Positions 8,318 to 18,710 of a stretch of DNA of 64,000 nucleotides are shown in pieces. The notes under the pieces are model-generated. The model was not told where the DNA came from and did not search any database. It was given only the letters and a program-made list of their open reading frames with translations. Each line of letters starts with the position of its first letter. Within the stretch, counting starts at the first letter, position 1. Origin of the DNA: Ectopseudomonas composti (lineage in GTDB: Bacteria; Pseudomonadota; Gammaproteobacteria; Pseudomonadales; Pseudomonadaceae); contig NZ_FOWP01000001.1 of NCBI RefSeq assembly GCF_900115475.1, positions 62,001 to 126,000 on the forward strand. Direction: 5' to 3'. The translations under genes were made by a program, and so were the position numbers.

Positions 8318-9310
8318 TCACCACCCTACGCCGACACCGATCAGGTAGTGCCGGTCCGACACGGTCTGCCCCTGCGCTCGCAGTTGGTCCAGCTCATAGA
8401 GCAGCGACAGGCGTGCCCACTGGTTGAGGCGATAGCGCAGGCCGAACTCACTGTCGAGCACGTAGTCGATCGTATCGACATGCGGGACCTGCAGCTCGGC
8501 GTTGGCATAGAACTCCAGCCGCGTACCCCACAACAGGCGCTTGTAATCCAGCTCCAGCGATGTGGTGTTGAAGGCCAGGTCGGCGACGTCCGACTCCAGA
8601 CGCACGCGGTTGAACTGAGCGATCAGATCGAAGCGGCCCAGTTCGTCATCCCAGAAGCGATAACCAGGGCCGGTGCCAACGATGCGCTGACGGTCGATGG
8701 TTTCGAACTCATCCTCGGCCTGCTGCACCCCCATCCGCCAGAACCAGTGCTCGGAGAGAAAACGGTCAAGGTCGTATTCCAGCTCCCAGTTGTCCTCGAC
8801 CTTCCTGTCGTTCTTGGTTTCACGCTCCAGCTCGCCACTGAGCACATGCCGCCAACGCCCGTGTTCGACCCGGGTGTTGCCCTTGAGCTTCCACTCGTCG
8901 ACGTCATTCTGATTGCGCTTCATGTCCAGCTTGGCGTCGAGGTTACCCTCCCAGAGGCGGTCCTCCAGTAACGGCCGCGGCGGCACCAGACGCTTGATCT
9001 GCGCCAGCGGCAGTATGTATTCACGTTCACCCTGTACGCGGACCATGCCGCTGCCAGCAGCCGCCAACCTTTCGCTGCGTTCGTTGTCGAAACCGCTGCG
9101 ACGCACCAGCAGGGGCTTGTCCGAGCTGAGGGTATCGATATCCTTCCAGTCGATCAGTACCTGGCCAGCGTATTTGGTCTTGAGCGCCAGCTTGCCGCCA
9201 TCGAGCAGGATGATGTCACCACTGAGGCGATCCCCGTTGTCCAGCCACACGGTATCGGCCCAGGCCGGGGCGGCCAGGATAAGCAAGAACAAGGCGACCA
9301 GTGCGCGCAT
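8318..9310 (-). CDS. DUF481 (YdiY-like) outer-membrane protein, paralogue 2
   Basis: 330 residues from the ATG at 9310, chosen because it begins a good signal peptide (MRALVALFLLILAAPAWA, then DTVWLDNGDRLSGDI); the open frame extends 42 codons upstream without homology. Shares the DTVWL(K/D)NGDRLSG start, the acidic middle, the GTGPGYRFWDDELG core and the GVGVGW end with the upstream-located paralogue. Tandem duplication is likely. Its start is only 16 bases from the divergent atl start, so the two genes' promoters must overlap each other's 5' regions. Confidence 0.85.
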   Translation of the reverse strand: MRALVALFLLILAAPAWADTVWLDNGDRLSGDIILLDGGKLALKTKYAGQVLIDWKDIDTLSSDKPLLVRRSGFDNERSERLAAAGSGMVRVQGEREYILPLAQIKRLVPPRPLLEDRLWEGNLDAKLDMKRNQNDVDEWKLKGNTRVEHGRWRHVLSGELERETKNDRKVEDNWELEYDLDRFLSEHWFWRMGVQQAEDEFETIDRQRIVGTGPGYRFWDDELGRFDLIAQFNRVRLESDVADLAFNTTSLELDYKRLLWGTRLEFYANAELQVPHVDTIDYVLDSEFGLRYRLNQWARLSLLYELDQLRAQGQTVSDRHYLIGVGVGW

Positions 9311-9326
9311 GATAAGGACGCATCCT

Positions 9327-9701
9327 ATGAGCAAGACGAAGCCGCCAGAGTCTGCATGGCAGGCACCGCCACCGGCAAGCGTGGAGGCGCGCCGCGAAGC
9401 GCTGTATCTGGTCTTGGCACAGGTACCGCAAGGCAAGGTCGTCAGCTACGGTGAACTGGCGCAGTTGGCCGGCCTGGGCCGCGCAGCGCGCTGGGTAGGT
9501 CGCACGCTGAGCCAGTTGCCGGATGGCACCACGCTGCCCTGGCATCGGGTGATCGCCGCAGGCGGCCGCCTCAGCCTGACCGCTGGCAGCCCTTCTGGTG
9601 CCGAACAACGGGCGCGCTTGCGCGCAGAGGGCATCAGCATCCTGAACGAACGTGTGGATATGCGTCGTCACGGCTGGCGCCCGATGGAGCACAGCAGTTA
9701 G
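9327..9701 (+). CDS. Alkyltransferase-like protein (ATL), active-site Cys replaced by Trp
   Basis: 124-residue single-domain homologue of O6-alkylguanine DNA methyltransferase. The helix-turn-helix and arginine finger region (SYGELAQLAG, then RAARWVGRTL) is intact, but the methyl-acceptor motif PCHRV reads PWHRV, with Trp72 in place of Cys. This is the hallmark of ATL proteins (E. coli YbaZ, S. pombe Atl1), which bind alkylated guanine and hand it to nucleotide excision repair instead of reversing it. ATG at 9327 with AAGGA 8 bases upstream. The stop TAG begins TAGAGTGCGCGC, a half-copy of the local repeat. Confidence 0.9.
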   Translation: MSKTKPPESAWQAPPPASVEARREALYLVLAQVPQGKVVSYGELAQLAGLGRAARWVGRTLSQLPDGTTLPWHRVIAAGGRLSLTAGSPSGAEQRARLRAEGISILNERVDMRRHGWRPMEHSS

Positions 9702-9740
9702 AGTGCGCGCTATTCATTTTCCACCCCAGATTCGAGCCTG

Positions 9741-11537
9741 ATGCCACGCAAATCCTGGCGAGAAGCCCTCGCCACCTATGCCAACCCCGCCACACTGGCT
9801 CTTCTGCTTCTGGGGTTCGCCGCCGGCCTGCCCTACATGCTGGTGTTCTCGACCCTTTCGGTATGGCTACGCGAAGCCGGTGTAGCGCGCGAAACCATCG
9901 GTTTCGCCAGTCTCATCGGTCTGGCCTACGCCTTCAAATGGGTGTGGGCGCCGATGCTCGACCAGTGGCGCCTGCCACTGTTGGGCAAGCTCGGCCGGCG
10001 CCGTTCCTGGCTGGTGCTGTCACAGGGGCTGGTCGCCATCGGCCTGATCGGCATGGCCAATTACGACCCACAGACGCACCTGTCTTCGCTGATCGCTCTG
10101 GCCGTACTGGTAGCCTTCGCCTCGGCCACCCAGGACATTGCAGTCGACGCCTATCGCCTGGAGATTCTCGGTGATGAACACCAGGCTGCGCTCGCCGCCG
10201 CCTACATGACCGGCTACCGCGTCGCCGCACTGCTGGCCACCGCTGGCGCGCTGTACTTCGCCGAAGGCTTCGGCTCCACCGCCAAGGACTACCAGTTCAG
10301 CGCCTGGACCGGCACCTACATGGTCTTCGCCCTGCTCATGCTGCCAGGCCTGCTCACCTCCATCTGGATGCGTGAGCCACCGGCACCGCCACACATTCAC
10401 GTCGCCCCGCCCAAGCACGGTTTTTTCCACCAGTTGCTGGCGATCAGCGCGGTGATCGTACTGATCATCTCCGTGCCGACCATGTTCATCCAGTTCTACC
10501 AGAGTGACCTGATGCCCATGCTGCTTGGCGACGTCAGCATGCACGAGTTGCTCTACAACGACCGCGCCTTCCTGCGCGCCATGCTCTACAGCACCCTGGC
10601 CTGCGTATGCGCATCCGGCTTGTTCTGGGGCGGGCTGGCGCCTGTGCTGAAAACGGCTGCGGCAAAGTACGGCTTCTTCCATCAGCTGCTCTCCGTACTG
10701 CTGCTGATCATCCTGCTGATTGCCATACCGGCCATGGTCACCCAGTTCTACGAGAGCGACCTGAACCTGGTCTTTCAGGGTCAGCTGAGCCTGCAGGATC
10801 TGCTCTACTACGACCGAGCCTTCCTCCGTGCCCTGCTCTACACCCTGCTCACAGCCCTGTCCATTTCCAGCCTGTTCTGGGGTGGCATGGCACCGGTGCT
10901 CACACCGATCAACGACTTCATCGTGCGTTATCGCTGGCAGGCGCTGCTACTACTGAGCCTGATCGCCACCTATCGCCTGTCCGATACCGTGATGGGCGTG
11001 ATGGCCAACGTCTTCTACATCGACCAGGGCTTCACCAAGGAGCAGATTGCCAGCGTCAGCAAGGTCTTCGGCCTGGCAATGACATTGCTCGGAGCGGGTG
11101 CCGGCGGCCTGCTGATCGTACGTTTCGGCATCATGCCGATCCTGCTGATCGGTGCAGCCGCATCGGCGGCCACCAACCTGCTGTTCATGCTTCTGGTGGG
11201 CATGGGCCCGCACCTGAACATGCTCATCGTCACTATCAGTTGCGACAATTTCAGCGCAGGCCTGGCCACCTCGGCGTTCGTCGCCTACCTGTCGAGCCTG
11301 ACCAACCTGAAGTTCTCCGCCACCCAGTACGCCCTGCTCAGCTCCATCATGCTGCTGCTGCCGCGCCTGATCGGCGGCTACTCCGGGGTGATGGTGGAAA
11401 GCCTCGGCTATGCGCACTTCTTCCTCGCCACCGCACTGATGGGCATACCGACACTGCTACTCATCGTCGTCCAGTGGCGTCGCGACAAGCGCCAGCCACT
11501 GCCCGATACGATGCCGCCTGCGGTAGACAAGGCCTGA
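9741..11537 (+). CDS. ampG: AmpG muropeptide permease with an internal 84-residue duplication
   Basis: Major-facilitator inner-membrane permease that brings GlcNAc-anhydroMurNAc peptides into the cytoplasm for cell-wall recycling and AmpC induction signalling. N-terminus has NPATLALLLLGFAAGLPYM and the FKWVWAPMLDQW loop typical of AmpG. 598 residues, about 100 more than E. coli AmpG (491) and near the length I recall for P. aeruginosa PA4393 (594). The extra length is a tandem duplication: residues 225-308 and 309-392 align without gaps at about 56% identity (GFFHQLL, QFY(Q/E)SDL, DRAFLRA, FWGG(L/M)APVL in both). In-frame and under selection. Confidence 0.93.
   Translation: MPRKSWREALATYANPATLALLLLGFAAGLPYMLVFSTLSVWLREAGVARETIGFASLIGLAYAFKWVWAPMLDQWRLPLLGKLGRRRSWLVLSQGLVAIGLIGMANYDPQTHLSSLIALAVLVAFASATQDIAVDAYRLEILGDEHQAALAAAYMTGYRVAALLATAGALYFAEGFGSTAKDYQFSAWTGTYMVFALLMLPGLLTSIWMREPPAPPHIHVAPPKHGFFHQLLAISAVIVLIISVPTMFIQFYQSDLMPMLLGDVSMHELLYNDRAFLRAMLYSTLACVCASGLFWGGLAPVLKTAAAKYGFFHQLLSVLLLIILLIAIPAMVTQFYESDLNLVFQGQLSLQDLLYYDRAFLRALLYTLLTALSISSLFWGGMAPVLTPINDFIVRYRWQALLLLSLIATYRLSDTVMGVMANVFYIDQGFTKEQIASVSKVFGLAMTLLGAGAGGLLIVRFGIMPILLIGAAASAATNLLFMLLVGMGPHLNMLIVTISCDNFSAGLATSAFVAYLSSLTNLKFSATQYALLSSIMLLLPRLIGGYSGVMVESLGYAHFFLATALMGIPTLLLIVVQWRRDKRQPLPDTMPPAVDKA
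10413..10916 (+). repeat. Tandem 2 x 252-bp coding duplication inside ampG
   Basis: Unit 1 is 10413-10664, unit 2 is 10665-10916, each 84 codons. The DNA has diverged much more than the protein, so the duplication is old. Each unit encodes a hydrophobic helix, a polar loop of about 30 residues, and another hydrophobic helix. Confidence 0.85.
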
Positions 11538-11548
11538 TCGACAGACAG

Positions 11549-11579
11549 AAAAAAGCCCCGGATCGACCGGGGCTTTTTC
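11549..11579. terminator. Terminator between ampG and mscS (convergent)
   Basis: AGCCCCG/CGGGGCT hairpin flanked by A-run and T-run, usable from both sides. Confidence 0.85.
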
Positions 11580-11591
11580 ATTCATCGCGCC

Positions 11592-12419
11592 TCATTCGGC
11601 CTTGGCCAGATGCACCACGCGCTGCGGGAAGGGAATGCCGATACCGGCTTCGGTCAGGCGCTCCTTGGCCAGCTCGGTAAAGGCGAAGGTCACCGGCCAG
11701 AAGTCACCAGTCGCCACCCACACGCGCAAAGACAGGTTCACGGCGCTGTCACCCAGACCAGTGACGAATACCACCGGCGCGGGATCAAGCTGCACACGCG
11801 GATCCTTGGCGATATCCAGCAGCACCTCACGGGCACGCTTGATATCGCTGGAGTAATCGATACCGACATTGATGTCGGCACGCCGACGCGGCTCACGCGA
11901 ATAGTTGGTGATATGACCATTGGACAATGCACCATTGGGTACGATCACCACCTTGTTGTCTGCCGTTTTCAGCGTGGTATGGAAGATCTGGATGCTGTCG
12001 ACGCTACCGGAAACACCCTGCCCCTCGATCCAGTCGCCAGCGCGAAATGGACGGAACAGCATGATCAGCACGCCACCGGCGAAGTTGGCCAGGCTACCTT
12101 GGAGGGCGAGACCGATGGCCAGACCCGCCGCACCGATCATGGCGATAAAGGAGGTGGTCTCAACACCGATCATCGACGCGACACTGATCAGCAGCAGAAT
12201 ACGCAGCACGATGCTGACCAGGCTGCCAATGAAACTGCTCAGCGCGCGATCCACCTTACGCGCCTCGAGCATGCGCCCGATGCTGGATGTGAGCCGGCTG
12301 ATCAGCCACCAGCCGATAAGCAGCGTGATCACTGCCAGGGTCAACTTGCCGCTGTACTCCAGCACGACCGGCAGCCAGGCCTCCGACATCTTGACCAGTT
12401 CGTCGACGTTCATTTCCAT
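11592..12419 (-). CDS. mscS: Small-conductance mechanosensitive channel (MscS family)
   Basis: 275-residue inner-membrane channel that opens on hypo-osmotic shock. Start ATG at 12419 (MEMNVDELVKMSEAWLP) with GGGAG 9 bases upstream; a longer open frame adds 20 residues without support. Three hydrophobic segments at about 20-45, 62-85 and 90-118; the third is the pore helix, rich in Gly/Ala (AAGLAIGLALQGSLANFAGG). The cytoplasmic MscS beta domain follows, with VVIVPNGALSNGHITNYS. Length is close to E. coli MscS (286). Confidence 0.93.
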   Translation of the reverse strand: MEMNVDELVKMSEAWLPVVLEYSGKLTLAVITLLIGWWLISRLTSSIGRMLEARKVDRALSSFIGSLVSIVLRILLLISVASMIGVETTSFIAMIGAAGLAIGLALQGSLANFAGGVLIMLFRPFRAGDWIEGQGVSGSVDSIQIFHTTLKTADNKVVIVPNGALSNGHITNYSREPRRRADINVGIDYSSDIKRAREVLLDIAKDPRVQLDPAPVVFVTGLGDSAVNLSLRVWVATGDFWPVTFAFTELAKERLTEAGIGIPFPQRVVHLAKAE

Positions 12420-12522
12420 AGGGTGCTCCCGTTTTCCTGTACGTGAAACGAAACCGCCATGGCAGGCCATGGCGGTCAAAGTGCTATCAACCTAGGGTGC
12501 GACGCCTTGGCGCCGCAAAGGT

Positions 12523-13002
12523 TCAATCGCGGAAATTGTTGTACTGCAACGGCATACCGAACTCGTGACCACGCAAATGCGCGATGGCTTCCTGCAAGTC
12601 ATCACGCTTCTTACCGGTGACGCGCACCTGCTCACCCTGGATGGCCGCCTGCACCTTCAGCTTGGCGTCCTTGATATGAGCGACGATCTTCTTCGCCAGC
12701 TCCTTGTCGATACCCTCACGGAAGGTGACTTCCTGCTTCATCACCTTGCCCGACGCATAGGGTTCCTTGGTTTCCATGCATTGGCAGTCGATCTTGCGCT
12801 TGACCAGGCTACTGCGCACGATGTCGAGCACCTGCTCGAGCATGAACTCTGCTTCGGCGGTCAAGGTCAGCGCCTTGTCCTTGCTCTCGATGCTGCATTT
12901 TCCGCGCAGGTCGAAACGGCGGTCGAGCTCCTTGATGGCGTTATCGACCGCATTGGTCAGTTCGTGTTTGTCCAGTTCGGACACGACGTCGAACGAAGGC
13001 AT
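12523..13002 (-). CDS. yajQ: YajQ-family nucleotide-binding protein
   Basis: 159 residues from ATG 13002 ([19 protein letters not shown]), preceded by CAGGAG. UPF0234/YajQ family: two ferredoxin-like domains; family members bind nucleotides and some Xanthomonas and Pseudomonas ones bind cyclic di-GMP. The frame extends 12 codons further upstream, but the family start is at MPSFD. It lies next to, and divergent from, a response regulator with a GGDEF-like domain, which is suggestive but not evidence of a shared pathway. Confidence 0.93.
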   Translation of the reverse strand: MPSFDVVSELDKHELTNAVDNAIKELDRRFDLRGKCSIESKDKALTLTAEAEFMLEQVLDIVRSSLVKRKIDCQCMETKEPYASGKVMKQEVTFREGIDKELAKKIVAHIKDAKLKVQAAIQGEQVRVTGKKRDDLQEAIAHLRGHEFGMPLQYNNFRD

Positions 13003-13140
13003 GTGTGGGCTCCTGATGGACGGCGCGATACTCTTCACGGAGTGAGCGCGCCTGACTTGACGATAACTATGGCGAGCCCATTATAACCAGACTGATACAC
13101 GCCGTTTGGCGTCCTTCCTCTCTGCCTGCGAGCCTGCACC

Positions 13141-15011
<1,871 letters not shown>

Positions 15012-15103
15012 GGGCTGTTGCCGTCCCCCTGACGAGCCAGGCCGTGGCAATGACCTTCCTGGCGCGCTAACCTGCCGCTTCCACTCGCCATAGCGATAAC
15101 CTC

Positions 15104-17122
15104 ATGAGACTGCGCCAGCGCCTCGAAAACCTGCCGGTCGGCCGCAAACTGCTCGCCGCGCTGCTGGTACTGCTCGCCGCGGTAATGCTGGTGGCCAATC
15201 TGGCCTTCATCAGCGCAGCCTACTGGATCACCCAGGAGAGCATGGCGCCGCAAGCCCTGCACACCCTCGGTCGACTCATCGCCAGCCCAACGCTCAGTAA
15301 AGAGGCGCTGCATTCGCCAGCCTCGGCCCAGGCCCTGCTCAAGCGCCTTGATGAATACGCGCCACTGCGTGCCGCGGTGATCTACGACAGCAACGGCGAT
15401 AGCCTGGCGCAGCTGCAGCGCGGTGAAAAACTGCAATTACCGCAGGAAATCAGCCAACTGCAGAACTGGCGCGAAACCGCCTTTCGCACCAACCTGCTGG
15501 TCGACTTGCCGCACCCCAGTGGCCACTCCGGCGCTCTGCTGCTGGTGGCCTCAAGCGAACTGCCTGGAGCCTTCTACACCGGAACCCTGACCGCCAGCCT
15601 GGTCATTCTGGCGTTCAGCGTACTGCTGTGGATGCTGGTGGCCAGGCAGATCAAACGCCTGGTGACCAAACCCATCCGCCGCCTTGAGGAGCTCTCACGC
15701 CAGGTCACCCGCGAAGAGAACTATGCGCTACGCGCCAATCGCGGCAATCAGGATGAAATCGGCAGCCTGGCCGATGCCTTCAACACCATGCTGATGCGCA
15801 TGGAAGCCCGTGAGCAGCAGCTCAAGCGCGCCCGCGACGACGCCCAACAGGCCTTCGACCAGGCGCAGAGCCTGGCCGAGGAAACCCGCCACTCCAACCG
15901 CAAGCTGGAGCTGGAAGTGCAGGTACGCAGCAAGATCGAGAAGAAGCTCACCGGTTTTCAGAACTACCTCAACAGCATCATCGACTCCATGCCCTCGGCG
16001 CTGATCGCCCTCGACGAGCAACTCTACGTCACGCAGTGGAATCAGGAAGCCAGCGACCTGTCCGGCACACGCCTGGAAGAAGCGCTGAACCAGCCGGTAT
16101 TCCTCGCGTTCCCGCCGCTGAAACCCTTCCTCGCACAGCTCAAACGTACCGCCGAACAACACCGGGTGGAAAAGATCGAGCGCGTGACCTGGCACAAGGA
16201 CGAGGAGCCCCACCACTACGCACTGACTTTCTATCCACTGATGGGCAGTGCGGGTCGTGGCGCGGTGATCCGTATCGACGACATCACCCAGCGCCTGGCC
16301 CTCGAAGAAATGATGGTGCAGTCGGAAAAGATGCTTTCCGTCGGTGGCCTGGCTGCCGGCATGGCGCATGAAATCAACAACCCGCTCGGCGCTATCCTGC
16401 ATAACGTACAGAACATCCGCCGGCGCCTGTCTCCGGGCCTGGAAAAAAACCTCGAGCAGGCCGAACAGGCTGGCCTCAGCCTGCCTGCCATTGAGCAATA
16501 CATGGAGGCACGCGAGGTGCCGCGCCTGCTCGACGGTATCCAGCAGGCTGGCCAGCGCGCGGCCAAGATCGTCAGCCACATGCTCAGTTTCAGCCGTCGT
16601 AGCGACCGCCAGCTATCGCCCTGCGACCTGCCGGCCTTGATCGACCAGGCTCTAGAAATCGCCGGCAATGACTTCGACCTGACCGACAGCTTCGACTTCA
16701 AGGCCCTGGAGATCGTGCGCCAGTTCGACCCGCTGCTGGGCCCGGTGGCCGGCACCGCCAACGAACTGGAGCAGGTACTACTCAACTTGCTGAAGAACGC
16801 TGCCCAAGCCATTCATCAGCGCGACGAGGAGGCTGAACCTGGCCGTATCATCCTGCGCACGCGGCAAGCTGGCAGCTGGGCGGAAGTTCAGGTGGAGGAC
16901 AATGGCACCGGTATGAGCGAGGCGGTGCGCAAGCGTATCTTCGAGCCATTCTTCACCACCAAGGAAGTTGGCCAGGGCACCGGCCTGGGCCTGGCAGTCT
17001 CTTACTTCATCATCACCAACAACCACAAAGGGCAGATGGAGGTGCACTCCACACCCGGCCATGGCACCTGTTTCACCCTGCGCCTACCGCTGGCCTCCCT
17101 ACCCGACCACACAGGACTCTGA
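15104..17122 (+). CDS. Sensor histidine kinase (PA4398-like)
   Basis: 672-residue inner-membrane kinase. A transmembrane helix at about 18-42, a periplasmic sensing region, a second helix at about 162-185, a HAMP domain ([14 protein letters not shown]), a coiled coil at about 240-285, a PAS domain (about 288-400, [16 protein letters not shown]), HisKA with His422 in [15 protein letters not shown], and a HATPase_c domain with [19 protein letters not shown] and [12 protein letters not shown]. All catalytic boxes are intact. No partner regulator is adjacent, but one with a receiver domain lies two genes upstream in the same direction. The P. aeruginosa homologue has been linked to swarming and biofilm formation. 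Confidence 0.92.
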   Translation: MRLRQRLENLPVGRKLLAALLVLLAAVMLVANLAFISAAYWITQESMAPQALHTLGRLIASPTLSKEALHSPASAQALLKRLDEYAPLRAAVIYDSNGDSLAQLQRGEKLQLPQEISQLQNWRETAFRTNLLVDLPHPSGHSGALLLVASSELPGAFYTGTLTASLVILAFSVLLWMLVARQIKRLVTKPIRRLEELSRQVTREENYALRANRGNQDEIGSLADAFNTMLMRMEAREQQLKRARDDAQQAFDQAQSLAEETRHSNRKLELEVQVRSKIEKKLTGFQNYLNSIIDSMPSALIALDEQLYVTQWNQEASDLSGTRLEEALNQPVFLAFPPLKPFLAQLKRTAEQHRVEKIERVTWHKDEEPHHYALTFYPLMGSAGRGAVIRIDDITQRLALEEMMVQSEKMLSVGGLAAGMAHEINNPLGAILHNVQNIRRRLSPGLEKNLEQAEQAGLSLPAIEQYMEAREVPRLLDGIQQAGQRAAKIVSHMLSFSRRSDRQLSPCDLPALIDQALEIAGNDFDLTDSFDFKALEIVRQFDPLLGPVAGTANELEQVLLNLLKNAAQAIHQRDEEAEPGRIILRTRQAGSWAEVQVEDNGTGMSEAVRKRIFEPFFTTKEVGQGTGLGLAVSYFIITNNHKGQMEVHSTPGHGTCFTLRLPLASLPDHTGL

Positions 17123-17125
17123 GAC

Positions 17126-17701
17126 ATGGGTTTTCGCCTCTCGAAGATCTACACCCGCACTGGCGACAAAGGAGAAACCGGCCTGGCCGACGGCCGTCGA
17201 GTCGGCAAGGACCATCCACGTATCGAGGCCATCGGCGAACTGGACACCCTCAACAGCCAGCTCGGCCTGCTGCTTGCCGAACTCGACGAGGCGGTCGCGA
17301 CCTGGCCAGCCCTCAAGGACGTCAGCGACGTGCTGAGACCCAGCCAACACCGCCTGTTCGACCTCGGTGGCGAACTGGCGATGCCCGAGTATCAGGCCCT
17401 GCAACAGGTGGAAGTGGAGCGTCTGGAAGCCGCCATAGACAGCTGGAACGAAGAGGTCGGGCCGCTGGAAAACTTCATCCTGCCCGGCGGCTCAAGGCTG
17501 ATCGCCCAGACCCACGTCTGCCGCAGTCTGGCGCGCAGCAGCGAGCGCCGCTGCCAGCACCTCAATGCCGTGGAGCCACTGCGCGCCGAAGGCCTGGCCT
17601 ACGTCAACCGCCTCTCCGACCTGCTGTTCGTCGCCGCCCGCCTGATCGCCAAGCGCCAGGGTATTGCCGAGGTGCTGTGGAGGGCGGCAGACAAACCGTA
17701 A
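17126..17701 (+). CDS. Cob(I)alamin adenosyltransferase, PduO type
   Basis: 191 residues. Transfers the adenosyl group of ATP to cob(I)alamin to make adenosylcobalamin. The ATP-binding N-terminal motif is TRTGDKGETGLADGRRVGK; helical C-terminal part includes RSLARSSERRC and the FVAARL segment near the end, both typical of PduO-type enzymes. Only 3 bases after the kinase stop, so probably in the same transcript. Homologue of PA4399. A structurally unrelated CobA/BtuR enzyme is likely elsewhere in such genomes. Confidence 0.92.
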   Translation: MGFRLSKIYTRTGDKGETGLADGRRVGKDHPRIEAIGELDTLNSQLGLLLAELDEAVATWPALKDVSDVLRPSQHRLFDLGGELAMPEYQALQQVEVERLEAAIDSWNEEVGPLENFILPGGSRLIAQTHVCRSLARSSERRCQHLNAVEPLRAEGLAYVNRLSDLLFVAARLIAKRQGIAEVLWRAADKP

Positions 17702-17718
17702 GGCCAGAAGCTTTGCGC

Positions 17719-17738
17719 AGGGTGCGCCGTACGCACCT
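17719..17738. repeat. TAGGGTGCGCC-type repeat, short copy 2
   Basis: AGGGTGCGCCGTACGCACCT, a single imperfect palindrome in the 67-base gap between two convergent genes. It corresponds to one arm unit of the longer copies at 4299 and 57840. Confidence 0.6.
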
Positions 17739-17768
17739 GGGGCTACCTCAATACGTGCTCGGCGCAGC

Positions 17769-18710
17769 CTACTGCGGCCAGAATGCGCGGATGCCCGCCA
17801 CGCCTTGGCCGCCAACCTGCCAGGCGCGTTCGATATCGGCCGGGCCGACGCCGCCCAGTAGATAAGCTGGCAAGTTGCAGCCCGTGAGCATCTCGCTGGC
17901 AGCGTCCCAACCCAGCGGCTGCGCCTCGGGGTGCGTCGCGGTCGCCTGCACCGGCGACAGGGTGACGAAGTCCACGCCCATCTGCATCGCCAACGCCAGT
18001 TCCTCGGCACTGTGGCACGACGCCGCCAACCAGCGGTCCTCAGGGAACGGACGGCCGCCCGCGGCATACTTGCGTAACTGCTCGGCCGTCAGATGCCAGC
18101 CGGCCGCGGGGAAATCGCCCAGCCACTCCAGCGGCCCCTTGAGCATCAACTGCGCCTTGCCGGCGCACAAACCTTGTACGTCGACAGCCAGGTCGCGGTA
18201 TTGCGGATCGAACATGTTCGGCGCACGCAGCTGAATCAGCCGCACCCCTTGCGCCAGGGCGCTGCGGATACCGGCGAGCAGCTCGCTCGGCTCCAGGTCG
18301 TCCGGGGTAATCAGGTAACGATCAGGCAGGCGCGCCGCAGCGACGATGGGCTTGTTGGCGGCGGGAAATTCATACTCCAGCAACTGTCGCTCGCTGACCC
18401 AGGTCAGTGGCTGGCCTTCGGCGCCATGGGGCTCACCGCTGAAGGCCGATACCTCCCAGACGTCCAACAGCACCTGCTTGTCGGGGTAATCGTGGCGAAT
18501 CTGGATCAGCGCACGCGCGGCCTGCGGACGAATGCCTAGTTCCTCCTCCAGCTCTCGCGCCAGAGCGACCTCGACCGCTTCGCCGTCCTCCACCTTGCCG
18601 CCGGGAAACTCCCACAGGCCGCCCTGATGTTTGTCCTGTGGGCGCTTGGCGATCAGGATGCGTCCATCTTCACCCCGAATCACCGCTGCTGCGACATGAA
18701 CGCGCTTCAC
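17769..18710 (-). CDS. mutT: Nudix (MutT-like) hydrolase fused to a ThiE/TenI-like domain
   Basis: 313 residues in two domains. Residues 1-130 are a MutT-type Nudix domain; the Nudix box runs GGKVEDGEAVEVALARELEE then ELGI, fitting Gx5Ex7REUxEExGU, so 8-oxo-dGTP clean-up is likely. Residues about 145-313 resemble thiamine-phosphate synthase/TenI (alpha/beta barrel; RLIQLRAPN, ending GGVGPADIERAWQVGGQGVAGI). The fusion is common in Pseudomonas; the role of the second domain is unknown to me. GTG start at 18710, overlapping the upstream gene's stop by 3 bases (GTGA). Confidence 0.9.
   Translation of the reverse strand: MKRVHVAAAVIRGEDGRILIAKRPQDKHQGGLWEFPGGKVEDGEAVEVALARELEEELGIRPQAARALIQIRHDYPDKQVLLDVWEVSAFSGEPHGAEGQPLTWVSERQLLEYEFPAANKPIVAAARLPDRYLITPDDLEPSELLAGIRSALAQGVRLIQLRAPNMFDPQYRDLAVDVQGLCAGKAQLMLKGPLEWLGDFPAAGWHLTAEQLRKYAAGGRPFPEDRWLAASCHSAEELALAMQMGVDFVTLSPVQATATHPEAQPLGWDAASEMLTGCNLPAYLLGGVGPADIERAWQVGGQGVAGIRAFWPQ

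Noticed and set aside
9327-9701. Functional O6-methylguanine methyltransferase
   Set aside because: The acceptor cysteine is replaced by tryptophan (PWHRV), so it is called an alkyltransferase-like protein instead.
12492-12522. Possible fourth copy of the TAGGGTGCG repeat
   Set aside because: Only TAGGGTGCG matches; the following bases form a different weak hairpin, so it is not counted.
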